Shown here in pieces: positions 1 through 11,400 of a stretch of 64,000 bases of DNA. The position numbers were made by a program, and so were the translations under genes. Where the stretch lies: assembly GCA_029948255.1 (NCBI GenBank), contig JALIZF010001016.1:62001-126000 (forward strand). Direction: 5' to 3'. This stretch comes from Telmatactis stephensoni (lineage: Eukaryota > Cnidaria > Anthozoa > Actiniaria > Isophelliidae). Position 1 is the stretch's first letter. The number at the start of each line of letters is the position of its first letter. A model generated the notes under the pieces. That model was given only the letters and a program-made list of their open reading frames with translations. It ran no database searches and had not been told where the DNA came from.

Positions 1-615
1 TTGGTGTAGTACGAAGACACTTTCTTGTCAAGATAATACCAATAACTTGACCATTGGTGAAAATGCTTAAAATAGAAATGAATGCTACTGGTATCCAGAA
101 CCAAAGAGATCTATGACGCTGTGGGTGAACTATCAAGCAACCAAGCTCTGTTGAGTTTAAGGTGATGATATCCATGGTCGTTCTTGCTCTAAGACGGGGA
201 AATTTCTTGACTGTACACTTGTCTAAGCAATCACTTCGATCAGTCGTTAGTGAATCAGTAGGCAACTGATGAGATATTTCTGACACTGTTCACTTATGAC
301 TGATTTTTACGAGGGAGATAACAAAGAAGGCGAATCAGTGAGGAAGAACTGCAAAAGAAGATTCTTTTATGGGCGTATATAGTTTATGCTATCTTAATTT
401 GTTTATTACGTACCATGCATGATTGCAAAAATATCATTCATTGCCGTTTATAGAAGCTCAGTTCAATGTCACTGTGATCAAAAACAGGAACCTTCATCCC
501 ACACGCATTGTTTATTAGCAAACCAACACCACCCGCCTAGCGGCTTAAAACTTTTTCTTTAGCGACTGAAAGTCCACAAGCCTGCGTCCTCTCTGCATGC
601 AGTCTGTCACCTTAT
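1..615. other. Left-edge sequence, no feature recognised
   Basis: I see no exon, RNA gene or clear repeat here. It is AT-rich and interrupted in all frames. If the CWC27 gene extends leftwards, as its missing first exon(s) imply, this stretch is probably intron of that gene. That is inference only. Confidence 0.4.
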
Positions 616-631
616 TTGACCGACATTTTCA

Positions 632-1329
632 CAAGGAATAAGAAAAAACTCACCAGTTATCAAGAGACCATAATACTAAGAGAGCGAATCTCAGTATTGA
701 TGTCTGTGCGATGTTCGTGGCGGCTAAGGCTATTTTTAGTAATTTCGCCATCGCGCGAAAGGCTCTTAAACAATAGAATCCAAATGCCGAAAGCAAACGT
801 TCCCGTCCGCGCGCACGTCAAAAATCAATGTTTGAGAGCCTTGCGCGCGCGATGGCGAAGTTACTAAAAATAGCCTTAGTCGCCACGAACATCGCACAGA
901 CATCAATACTGAGATTCGCTCTCTTAGTATTATGGTCTCTTGCTTTTACCAAGAGACCATAATACTACTTTTACCAAGTTAAGCTCTAGATAGAAATATC
1001 TAGATCAATAAGTCAACTACTTTCTACATAGTCAACATGTTTGCTTATGGTACCTAGTAACGATATATATTAATTTGCATTGATGAAATAAGACGAAGAA
1101 GCATCTCAGAAAAGCGGCTTTCGACTAGGATTTAGAGAGCAGTTGCCAGAGCAAAATTTGTACTAAGGCAAAAATTTGGATTATAACTATGGGTGATTTG
1201 ATGATGGTATTGACAGAGTCTCGATAGGGTGGTGACTTATACAGTTATCGATGAAAATTTTGGCTTTTTACTGTAACGGTTACAAGGAATAAGAAAAAAC
1301 TCACCAGTTATCAAGAGACCATAATATAG
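632..1329. repeat. 45-bp direct repeat flanking a MITE-containing segment
   Basis: The same 45 bp (starting ACAAGGAATAAGAAAAAACT and ending in the MITE terminus AAGAGACCATAATA) occurs at 632-676 and again at 1,285-1,329. The repeated piece joins non-MITE flank to the MITE end, so the second copy is a duplication of an existing insertion junction. The second copy is cut by the LINE remnant that follows. Confidence 0.65.
661..942. mobile_element. MITE with ~105-bp terminal inverted repeats
   Basis: The left end begins CAAGAGACCATAATACTAAG, and the right end at 942 is its exact reverse complement. The two arms stay complementary for roughly 105 bp, through a GGCTATTTTTAGTAA segment and a CGCCATCGCGCG segment. 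The central part has no coding capacity. A second, left-truncated copy lies at 42,626-42,827, so this is a dispersed family. No clean target duplication is visible, because another partial copy of the same terminus follows at about 950-967. Confidence 0.8.
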
Positions 1330-1555
1330 AGCAGGGAAGCTTTCCTCAATCATTCTCCAAGGAAAGGTAGAAGGCAGAAGGCCACGTGGGCGACCAAGAA
1401 GAAGGTGGACTGACGATATTAAAGAGTGGAGTGGAAGATCCCTAACGGAGTGTAGTAGGATGGCAAACAACAGAGAAAAATGGAGAAAGACTTTGGATCT
1501 CCGACCCTCATTCCTGAGGATGGAAAACGACGACGACGACTGTAACGGTTTACAA
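1330..1555 (+). mobile_element. 5'-truncated non-LTR retrotransposon (LINE) 3' remnant
   Basis: In one forward frame this translates to a basic stretch with RPRGRPRRRWTDDIKEW followed by LTECSRMANNREKWRK. This is the recognisable C-terminal tail of LINE-type reverse-transcriptase polyproteins (the GRPRxRWxDDIKxW pattern). The copy has only the last ~65 codons and ends in a short (GAC)n tract, as expected for 5' truncation with a simple-repeat tail. It interrupts a MITE terminus copy. Nothing here could be active. Confidence 0.7.
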
Positions 1556-1579
1556 GGTCATAGAACTCTGACTTCTGTT

Positions 1580-2014
1580 CCCGGGGGGGGGGGGGGACTC
1601 CTATATATAAGAGGACGGGGATGCTCGTCGGAAATTTTAAAAATGACCCCTAAAAGGTACCAAAGTCATATCCGGGTGGGCGTGTCAATTCATGTTTTTA
1701 CCCCTAAAAGGTACCAACTCAAAAACACTAAATTTAACATTTTGCGTATCTTAGTCAATCAAGCGATCAATTGTGTCTATTTATATACGAACAATTTGAT
1801 GGTCGTGCAATCCAATCTTTGCATGTTTCCATTATTTAGACGTTGATGGAGGAAAAAATTAACCTAAAAGGTACCAGCTAGGTCTCTAGTAGTCAACTAA
1901 AGTCTGGGACACCCTAAAAGGTACCAGATCGCTGATTTTGACTCCTAAAAGGTACGACGAGCATCCCCGTCCATTTACGATCGGAGTCCTCCCCCCCCCC
2001 CCCCCCCCCCCGGG
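1580..2014. mobile_element. 435-bp G-run/C-run-capped inverted-repeat element with 8-bp target duplication
   Basis: The element starts CCCGGGGG and ends CCCCCGGG. Both ends carry a long homopolymer run, then ACTCC, then GGACGGGGATGCTCGTCG in inverted orientation. The flanking octamer CTTCTGTT is present at 1,572-1,579 and again at 2,015-2,022, a perfect target-site duplication. Inside are five direct copies of CCTAAAAGGTAC (about 1,649, 1,702, 1,863, 1,913 and 1,944). There is no credible ORF, so it is non-autonomous. An 8-bp duplication fits hAT- or P-like transposition; the superfamily is not proven. Confidence 0.75.
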
Positions 2015-2022
2015 CTTCTGTT

Positions 2023-4135
2023 TAAGCTCACAAGATCCCCCAGCTCTATTTTTCCGCGGTACAAAATAAGACTCATAAAGCCTTGACAATTGTTCTTGGT
2101 TAAAAAAAGCTTTACGACTATTTTTACGCCTTACGTTTATTTTTCCCTATTTTTACGGATAAATTTTATGCCGTTTTACCGCGGTTAACGGCTAACCCCA
2201 TGGAGACCCTCTCATGATGATCAGTAATGACGAATGTGACGAAGACTCATGCACGAGGCGTAAATGGACGTAACGAAAATGTAAACACAAAGGACAGGCA
2301 AGTGAGCCAACGTCCTCGGAAATCTAGGGGTATTAATCTGTCGCTCGTTTCTCGCTTCCATGAAAATATACCCCTATAGAAACGTTGTCTGGTAGAACTT
2401 GTTTCGGAAGCAAATTTTCTGTCGTTTCTGATTGGTCGTCCTGAAAGGTCTAGTGCAAGATGCTACGGACACACTGAGACTGAATAGTCGACTTTGAGCA
2501 CGCCTGTTTTTTCAGCATTTTTCGCAAACGAATTCCTTTTCTGATTAACAACTTGGGAGATTGAATTCGTAGCCTAGATAACAATAAGTATAGTTTGTAA
2601 TTTCGTTACATTTGTTTCTCAAGTCTTTCGATTCAAATGGACTCATAGCTTATGAATATACAGCTTTTATCCATTAGACTAACCTGTATATAGTTAGGGA
2701 GAAAGACATGTTTGAATTGAGAAGCAATTTAAGGGGATGGCAGTGAGTAGCGGTGAGTTTTCCGTTGATCTTAAATCAAAAATCTGCTTAAAATGAGCTA
2801 AAAGTCTATGAATTTGTAATTCGAATGTAAATTGTTTAAAATCTTCGATTTTGCTTGTCTGTATTCTCACGCCGTTTTTCATTTTTTGATAGATCCGTAG
2901 TTTGTTTTCCACACTACGTGAAATCGTCCAACTACCCACTCGCGACAGAGGAAATAATGATATGCATCTCGTTCCAGTCCTAAAGCGACTCCCGTAGTCC
3001 GCAGTCTCCTACTGTAGTCGGCGTATCCTTTCGGGAGCGAGAAACAAGTGTCAGAATGATACCACTGGGTTCCTAAGGACGATTCTTCATGCCTCAGTCG
3101 CCTCGATCGCTACGGGACTAAACTGTGTTTGTACGTGCAGTCCAAGGTTTAAGTGTTCGAATCTTTTCTGATCAAGCAAAAAGACAAAAAAGCGATTTTT
3201 TAAAAAGATTTTTTATCGGAGGAGTTTGCAATAGCGCTGCGCGTCGGTTCTGAATAGCTCACGTAACACATTGTAAAAGATACATGACTCAGACAAACAT
3301 TATAAAACGGTAATCGTACTGAAAAGAAGACATTTTATCGTGAAACATTGCTTATTTCCGAAAAAGGAGTCAGTAAAAAACAAACTTCAGACGGACTCAA
3401 GGTGGTGAAAAATTTGATTTGTTTGTCTGAGTTGTGAACTGACGCGCTTCCTTTAGTCCCACATATTGTAGTATGTTCTAACCACATGCATGTGGTTTTT
3501 GTTTTTAATTTAATTAATCAATCAAGTTCGTCAGTCGGTTAAGTTATAACGGCCGGATACGAATTCAAAGTGATCATGACGTTAATCGACAGGAAATGCT
3601 ATATATAAAAAACGTTTTGAACGGCTGGTAAAAAGTGTATCTATCTATCTATTGCTGAAAATCGGTAGGAGTCTTTGTAGATGCTCCATTTAATTATGTT
3701 TGGGGGTATAATTATGTTTACGTTTAATACTGCTTAGTATAGCATGTTGCGTTTGCCGCAAGAGAAAACACTAAAAACGAAAAGACTACTGAAGCTAGTA
3801 CAATATCACGGCTAACTAATAATAAAATACGAAAAAAACATCGTTATCAAGCATTATATGTATTTTTGACGCGGAAAGAATATAAAAGTGTTTAGCCCGA
3901 TCATTTTCACGACGACACCCACCCTAATTCTGGGTACGCGGGCCCATTATTTTTGGCACGTTATTTTTGGCAACGTTATTATCATTGTGTAAAGAAAACA
4001 TTGGTTGGTCTGATAGGGGTGCCGTACCCAAAATAGTCGGTCCGCATCAATGCAAAGATTTAGGGATGCTGTGCCATAAGAATGTTATGTAAATTGGGTT
4101 TTGAGTTCATCTTTGTTGTAGGTTTCTTCCAGTAA
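2023..4135. other. Gene-free stretch
   Basis: No exon of a recognised gene could be found on either strand. I searched the + strand for the missing CWC27 exon encoding the cyclophilin segment just before GGDPTGTG and did not see it. The region holds only short T- and A-runs and a weak inverted pair, TGGGTACG near 3,931 and CGTACCCA near 4,022. Confidence 0.4.
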
Positions 4136-4142
4136 GCTTATA

Positions 4143-4225
4143 CAGGGGCGTATCCAGTGGTGGAAAATGGAAAGTGTGACCCCCCCCCCCCCCCCCCCCC
4201 TTTGAAATATTCTGGATACGCCCCT
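4143..4225. mobile_element. Short MITE with AGGGGCGTATCCAG termini and central C-run
   Basis: AGGGGCGTATCCAG at 4,144-4,157 is the exact reverse complement of CTGGATACGCCCCT at 4,212-4,225. The interior is a ~22-nt C-run. Similar flanking CTTATA on both sides suggests a target duplication. A longer relative with CAGGGGC...GCCCCTG ends is at 42,897-43,073. Confidence 0.65.
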
Positions 4226-4891
4226 CTTATAGGTTAGCATTAGTCTTTGGGAATAAAGGAAGTCTAACTGAAATCCTCCCTTATTTGGTCGAGAATTCGT
4301 ATTGCAAAGTTTTGGTTATTCAATCGAATACCATCTGCTGCAGCGAGTTATATTGTCAGATTGGAAACGATACATTTCAGATAAAAACTTTCAGGGCTTA
4401 GCATCTTATTTGCTTAGTTACATAGTGGGGACACATGTAACTTATTTTACGTTAAAAAGGGTGTTGATCGAACAGTGTATAGTGAATCCCCAGCTCAGTA
4501 TTTTTCGGTTCGGGTACCCGTGGTGTGTGACGTAGGCCATGATGTTCGTGTTGTTCTGTGAATCGAACATACATTTTCTTGTAAAATTCTCAATATTCAA
4601 GCTTAGTTTTTTAGGAAGACGCGTACGATAAAGTACCCTGGGTGCGTGAGATTCGGCTAGCGTTACGTTACGTAAATAAACCCAGCAATTCGATCTTCCC
4701 AGATAATTATTAACGAAACGTAACTCTAGGCAAATCTCTAGCACCCCAAAAAGGTGATAGACTAGGCGCATTTTCGGAAAATCAAACACCTTGAGGCATT
4801 TTGCAATTGACTTGTTCGATTTTGCGTCTAGTCTATGAAGAGCATCCCAGTACTTGTTGCATGCATGTGAAATCTTTTCTTGTACTTGTAG

Positions 4892-5384
4892 GTTTTTGTA
4901 TTCAGGGTGGAGACCCAACTGGTACAGGTTATGGTAAGTATTCACGTTGGTGCATCATTGTAATATGTACCCATTTAAAGGAAACATTTCAGGAATAAAA
5001 TCATTTAGAATTGACGTAAAATTTTACTGTCTGACTTATTACAGGTGGTGAATCTATTTACGGCAAGAAATTCAAGGTGACAATTTGTTTTTAATCAATT
5101 TTGAATTATTCTCATCGGGACACACCAGCTACATTGTTCCAAATCCAGTAAATAGGTGTTTTGTTATATATACTGGCCAACTGTCAAAGAACAAAAAGCA
5201 AAATGTCGCTATAATGAATGTTTTTATTCAAAATTCACTCAAAACGTCAACAAACTGACCTTTTTTTCTGCACAAATTTTGTTGTTGTTGTTGTTATTGT
5301 TGTGTGTTGTTGTTGTTGTTGTGTTGTTGTTATTGTTGTGTGTTGTTGTTGTGTTGTTGTTGTTGTTGTTGCTGTTGCTGTTGC

Positions 5385-5427
<43 letters not shown>

Positions 5428-8400
5428 GAGAATTTTGCAGCTTGTATGGTGGCATTCCTGATTGATTATCAATCTTTTTCTCGGAATGAATTCGTCTTAA
5501 TAGTTTAACAATAAACACGAGTTTAGCCTCGTGTCCAAATGAATTAATTTAGTTGCATGCAAATGCAACTGCTACAAAAGCGCCTTCAAAGCTCAATCAA
5601 ATTTTGTTTTGTTATTACCGGTCCACAACATATTGTTGCTTGTTGCCAGGGAAACATTTAACACTTATTCACAGGGACTATGTTTCCCGAGGCAAGGGAC
5701 TACAAAACATACTGCTTTCCCGAGGTTCCAGTAAATAAGTGTTTTGTTATATAGCTATATACCAATTGTCAAAGAACAAAATAAAAAGCAAAACGTCGCT
5801 GCCTACAATTAAAGTTTCTAATCAAAATTCATACAAAACTCATCAACAAACTGACCTTTTTTCACACAAAGTTTTACAGAGAATTGTTGCAGCTCTTTTG
5901 GTGACATTCGTGGTTGGCTATCAATCTTTTTCTCGGAATAAATGTTGTATATTGGTCTTAACAGTTTGACAATAAACACGAGTTTTGCCTCATGTCCGAA
6001 TGAATGAATTTGCAAACGCACGCAGCCAAATGAACGCGCCTTCAAAGCTCAATCAATTTCCGGTTTTGTTATTACCGGTTCACAACATATTGTTGCCCGT
6101 TGCCCAGGGAAACATCAAGATTTACCCAAAATTTCTCGCCCAATCAGAGCTCGAGAAAGATAGACTTTGACAGTTGGTATATAACAATGGTGCTTATCTC
6201 CCTAAGGATGATCGTAAAATGTCAAGATTCTCCAAAACCTAATGGCCCAGACACAAAATGCAACTTTATTTGCACGTTTTCTACAACATTATGCACAACA
6301 CAGAGTTGCACCACGTCTCCACCCTTGCAACAGTTATGTACACAACAGTTGCAAGTTTTGGGTTGAGCTCTACCTCTGCAGCATTATCTGTGCGGAACAT
6401 TGCACACAACATTGCAGGGATGGACAGATGGTGCAGCTGTGTTGCAATGATACAATGTTGCAGAAGAGGTTGCCTAGTTTGTGCAGGCCCTAAGTAGATG
6501 TGGTGATATTTCAGGATGAGTTCCACCAGAGATTAAAGTTCAATAGGCGTGGCCTGGTTGCCATGGCAAACTCTGGCCCTAACGACAATGGTAGTCAGTT
6601 TTTCTTCACATTGGAGAGAACAGATGAACTGAATGGCAAACACACCATATTTGGAAAGGTACAGGTTTCTTAATTTTTATATGATGGTACTTATATTTGA
6701 TACAAGAATTAGGACACTGTGCTCCTTGGACACTTGCTGTCATTTGGACCGGTAAGTGAAATGTCCTCACATGTACATCATCATCATTGGTCATGTCGTC
6801 AGGAGCATATCCTCCTGTCATACACTCCATATGCTCCGCCCACTGCTGTCATAACTGACATGCAAGCGACATTGATTTTAATGTTTTTAGGTAACAGGTA
6901 ATACAATCTACAACATGCTCAAGATGGCTGATCTTGAGGTAGATGACAATGACCACCCTTATTATCCACCCAAGATTAAGAGAACAGAGGTAAATATGTC
7001 TTTTGAATTGATTTGTCAGAAATCTCTCTGAAGTGGCACACACTTTCCAAACCAACCAACCATAAACCTATTTCTTAAAGACAGTATGTTCATTGAGGGC
7101 TGTGCACCGGGCAAATTGATCAGCAGTGAGCATGACTTTGGTGAGTTTTGCATGGCTGTCTTGAGGAATGCAAACAACCTTCCATATTAAATGTGTGTAG
7201 TCTTGCCTGGCTGTCACAGCAAGATGCCCTCCAGTCTAAAATCTTAATGAAAGACCAGATAACGTATTAAACCTATATTGTTGAACCTTCCAAAAAGTTT
7301 CCAATGTTTATCAAAGTGCATAGCCTTTTCAATCATTTGCTTGCACAGTCTTGTAAACTAACCCAAATAAATACAGGACATCATCATGAAACAGGCCCAA
7401 GAACTCATTAGTACGGTACAATGTCAGTTTTTGTATTTTCCTATGTTATATCCAGGTTTTATCCAACCCTTTTGATGACATACAACCCAGAGATACTTAC
7501 AAACGAAAGAAAGAAGATGCTCAAGAAGCTAAAAAACCTAAAGTTAAAGGCACAAAGTATGTCTGAAAATTTGAGCTCACATTGAATATTACCTACCCAA
7601 TTGGAAAGAGGTCCATCCCTTGCTCCGGAACATAAATAAATCAGTGGAATCCTGGATTCAGAGCAATAATATTACAAGGTAGAGATATTTCGGCGCTGTC
7701 ACATCGCCTTCATCAGTCAACTGTCAAGTCAGTGAAGTCAAAGAAGAATGTTGTAAACCCTTGGGAGTGCATAACCATTGTCTCAATTCATTTGTGGGTT
7801 TCAATGAGCTTTTATCATGTAAAAAGTCACAGTACAGAAATATAATTACCATAGCTGGAAAGAGCACGTCAAAATTAGTAAAACTGTGAAGTTTGAATGA
7901 AGTAACTTCCAAACTCACGAAGATATGAATTTTCCGAAATCGAAATTTTGTATGTAAACATTTGCTGGTAGGCAAGAGATGCCTACCAGCAAAGGTTATC
8001 TTACAAATTCACACTTTTCAAAAATTCATATTCTCACGAGTTTTGGGTTTAATTCCTTTGAACTTCACTGTCTTGCTAATTTTAACATGTTCACTGTTTC
8101 CAGCTGTGGTAATTCTTTTTCTGTTTTACGAATTTAAAAATACCTGATAAAAGCTCATTACTAATCCAAGTTTTTCACGATGAGAAAGAGAGAGGATTAT
8201 ACGTGAAATGGTTGCTTAATGACAAACTCTAGAAGTTGACTTGGTTGCTTTTGGGAAGTACCAATTACAGCAGACATGGTTGCTCACTTTATGAAGATTT
8301 CTGAGTATATCTATATATATCCGAGGATGTTGCTTTCCTCGTCCCTTCGATCCCCTTCCCTTCTCACCATCTTGGAGCAGAGGGAAGATGAGTAAGGAAA

Positions 8401-11400
8401 AACTCTAACACAAGAGAGAGCTTGATAAGTAAGTCATTGCTATTTACTAGTGCTATCGAACTATTAAAAGAAGCAAAATTTATTTCCCCCCAGAAATTTC
8501 AGTTTGTTATCATTTGGAGAAGAAGCTGAAGAAGATGAAGAAGAAGTTACAAGTGTTAGTAAGGTAATACTACTATCAAACGAGAACGCAATTCGATGAA
8601 ATTTTTGACTTGTGTCTTATCTGATCGCTGACTTACTTTGGGTTAAGTCTCAGTTGATCCCATCATCACATTATCGGAAGGGTGTGTGATTTTGGTACTT
8701 TAAGAAAAACTAAAATTAAACCATAAAATCAATGTAAAACAATGTATTGAAGTCACTGTTTAGGAAATGAAGTTAGTGCAAAAACAGAGTATTTGATCTC
8801 TGATCAATGTATACGTTCTCCTCAAAGATCTTTGATTATCAAAGGAGAATTCAACATTTTGGTCAGAGACTTACTGTTTGTACAGGGACGTCTTCAATTA
8901 AAAAGGACTATTGAAAAAGAAACATTTATAGCTAACTAAATGTACATTGAGAAAGTATGTTCTTTTACTAATCAACGCACGCTTTTGTTCTTTTCAAAGG
9001 ATCTGAAAATGAAAAGCAGCCACGACATTCTAGATGACCCCACCCTAAGCAAGCAGTCTGTAGTATCTGATACACAACCACAGGTAACCCAACCTTAATT
9101 GTAAGGTGCGCCTATTCTAATCCCCAGTAATGAGGATGAATTTGAAATCGTATCTTCTCTGCTACGATCAGGTCTTCCGTTAGCCTGCGATGCAGACTCG
9201 ATTTTGCGTAAAAATGAGTCTGCAAAGCAGGCTAGCCTTCCGTCAACACTAAAACACCATTTTTCTTTTGCCCAAGAAAAACGTTAAAGTGTAGATAGAG
9301 ACAACAGAAAAATACAAAAAGATGCGTTTTAAAGTTTTTGCGGATTAGTGTGAATGAATGAATGAATGAATGAATGAAACTGAGAAAGAAAGACAGAAAG
9401 AAAGACAGAAAGAAAGAAAGAAAAAAAAAACTTTATTCAACCACGAGAAAAAATGTGAACAGATTACACTGGTTTACATAACATTGTGATATTTATACAA
9501 AAAATAAGGCTAATAAAATGTATCTAAGATATGAATCTCTTGCTCTAGCTCTCTCTCTATATAAAACGTATAAATTATCTAGTGATAGTCACTGCAAGCT
9601 CTATTAGCTACTAGCACCTTGGCTCCTTTACCTCTGCTATTTTTTAGTCAAAGAGTGTAATGCACTAGTCAATTGAAATCCCCGCCCCCCAAACCCCGGG
9701 AAATACCGGGGAATTTAACATTTGAGTGGTGTTAAAATCAGACATTTCCCCTGGTAGTCGGGGGCACATTCACTGTCAAAGCCCCCGCTATTGTGGCCCC
9801 GCTACTTTGGTCTACTAGGTAAACAATAAACACATTTCACTCCAGCTCCAATTTCCTGTGCCACACAGAGCCAATTTAAATTTAAACCGTGTGAAAACGT
9901 TTAGGTTCACGTCTAGTCAGTTGGGTTTCATAATGGCATTCTAATTTTAAAATGATACTCAATGAGTTAACTGACGTTCTTGTGTAATTACAGAAAGACA
10001 CTGCAAAAATAAGTGAAGATGTTAAACAAAAACTCAGGAAACACAACAACAAAAACGACGACGACGATGATGATGATGATTCCAGTGAAGATGAATCAAA
10101 ACAGAATGCCATTAAAAGGTACTTTGTGTTTTATTCGTTTGAATATCTGTTACCTAGCTGAAGTTCCTGACGAGGAGGAGGGAAGGGGAAGTCCAGCCTT
10201 CATAAAGGACATATTTGTGTAAAGTTACGTACTTCCATGGAAAGACAGACCACCATTCGATGTGGTAGTGAGCGTTCGAGATATGAGATTTCCTGCCGGC
10301 TCAAAATTCATCATCATCATCATTCCACCACCATCTTTATAATCCAAGAGAAGTGGGTTTCCTCGAGATAACGAGATCTTAAGCGAGTCTGACGCATCAC
10401 CCAGGGGTTCCACTATATATCTGAGCCTGATCTCTCGAATCAGACGTGATTGGTTAGAAAAGACGAGGCTTTACTGAAGATTTCATTGTCCATTATTTCT
10501 CGACAGCGAGCAACATCGAAAAGAGTCAAAACAGTTAATGAAAGAAATTAAGGAATCAAGAAAAAGACCGAAATCTGAATCTGAAGATAAAAAGCACAAA
10601 GCAAAAGGTAAAAGGAAGTCTTGAATGCCGTCATAATTGCGTCTTTTTGAATTAGAAATAGTGGGCTGCGGATTTAATTCTACGCACCAAAAAGATGACA
10701 TGTTAAACGAGGTGCCTGGTTCTACAGCGCACGATACGAGGCCGCTGTATTCGCAGGTACAAATATTGTGTGCGATTGCCCTTGCTTCTTCATGTACATC
10801 CGGCCTGTCAGGCCCTGATCAAACGAGAACGCAAGAGGAGCAAGTCGTTTGATCGCTAACTTGCATCGACTTGCAGCTTCTTGCATCAACTTGCGAAGAC
10901 TTGCGAGCAGTTTGAGCGTGCTCAAATTTGATTGCAAGTTGATGCAAGTTTTGGCTTGTTTGAACAGTCAACGCGCTAAGCTTCGCAAGCTGTTTTTCTT
11001 CTGTTTTTAGTCCGAATTTCTGCACATTTCCTCTCCTTCAAATAATTCATGCAGCAAGAAACCGGATTTTCTCCTTGTCCTTCAGCTGGCTGAAACAAAT
11101 GAGACGAGCAAGCTGCAAGTCAAAACTTGCGTTGACTTGCGTCGCCTTGGGATCTCGTTTCATCGAGGCCTTATATAATTATTTTTACTTTTCTCAAAAT
11201 GACGTCAATCAGCGTTCCTCAGTGACGTCACCCCACTCCTCAGTGACGTCACTCAAAGCTACTAAAAATGGTCACCCAATGCTATTCAAAGTGACGTCAC
11301 TTAACGGTCTTACTCAACGCTCCTTTAAGTGACGTCACTGAACTACTGAAGGTGACGTCATCAATGCTACTGAAAGTGACATCACGCAAGGCTGTTCAAA

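Noticed and set aside
4442..4945. 167-codon minus-strand ORF
   Set aside because: It overlaps a well-supported CWC27 exon in antisense and shows no family resemblance.
5156..5518. Poly-Val/Leu and poly-Asn/Gln ORFs
   Set aside because: They arise from the (GTT)n microsatellite inside a CWC27 intron.
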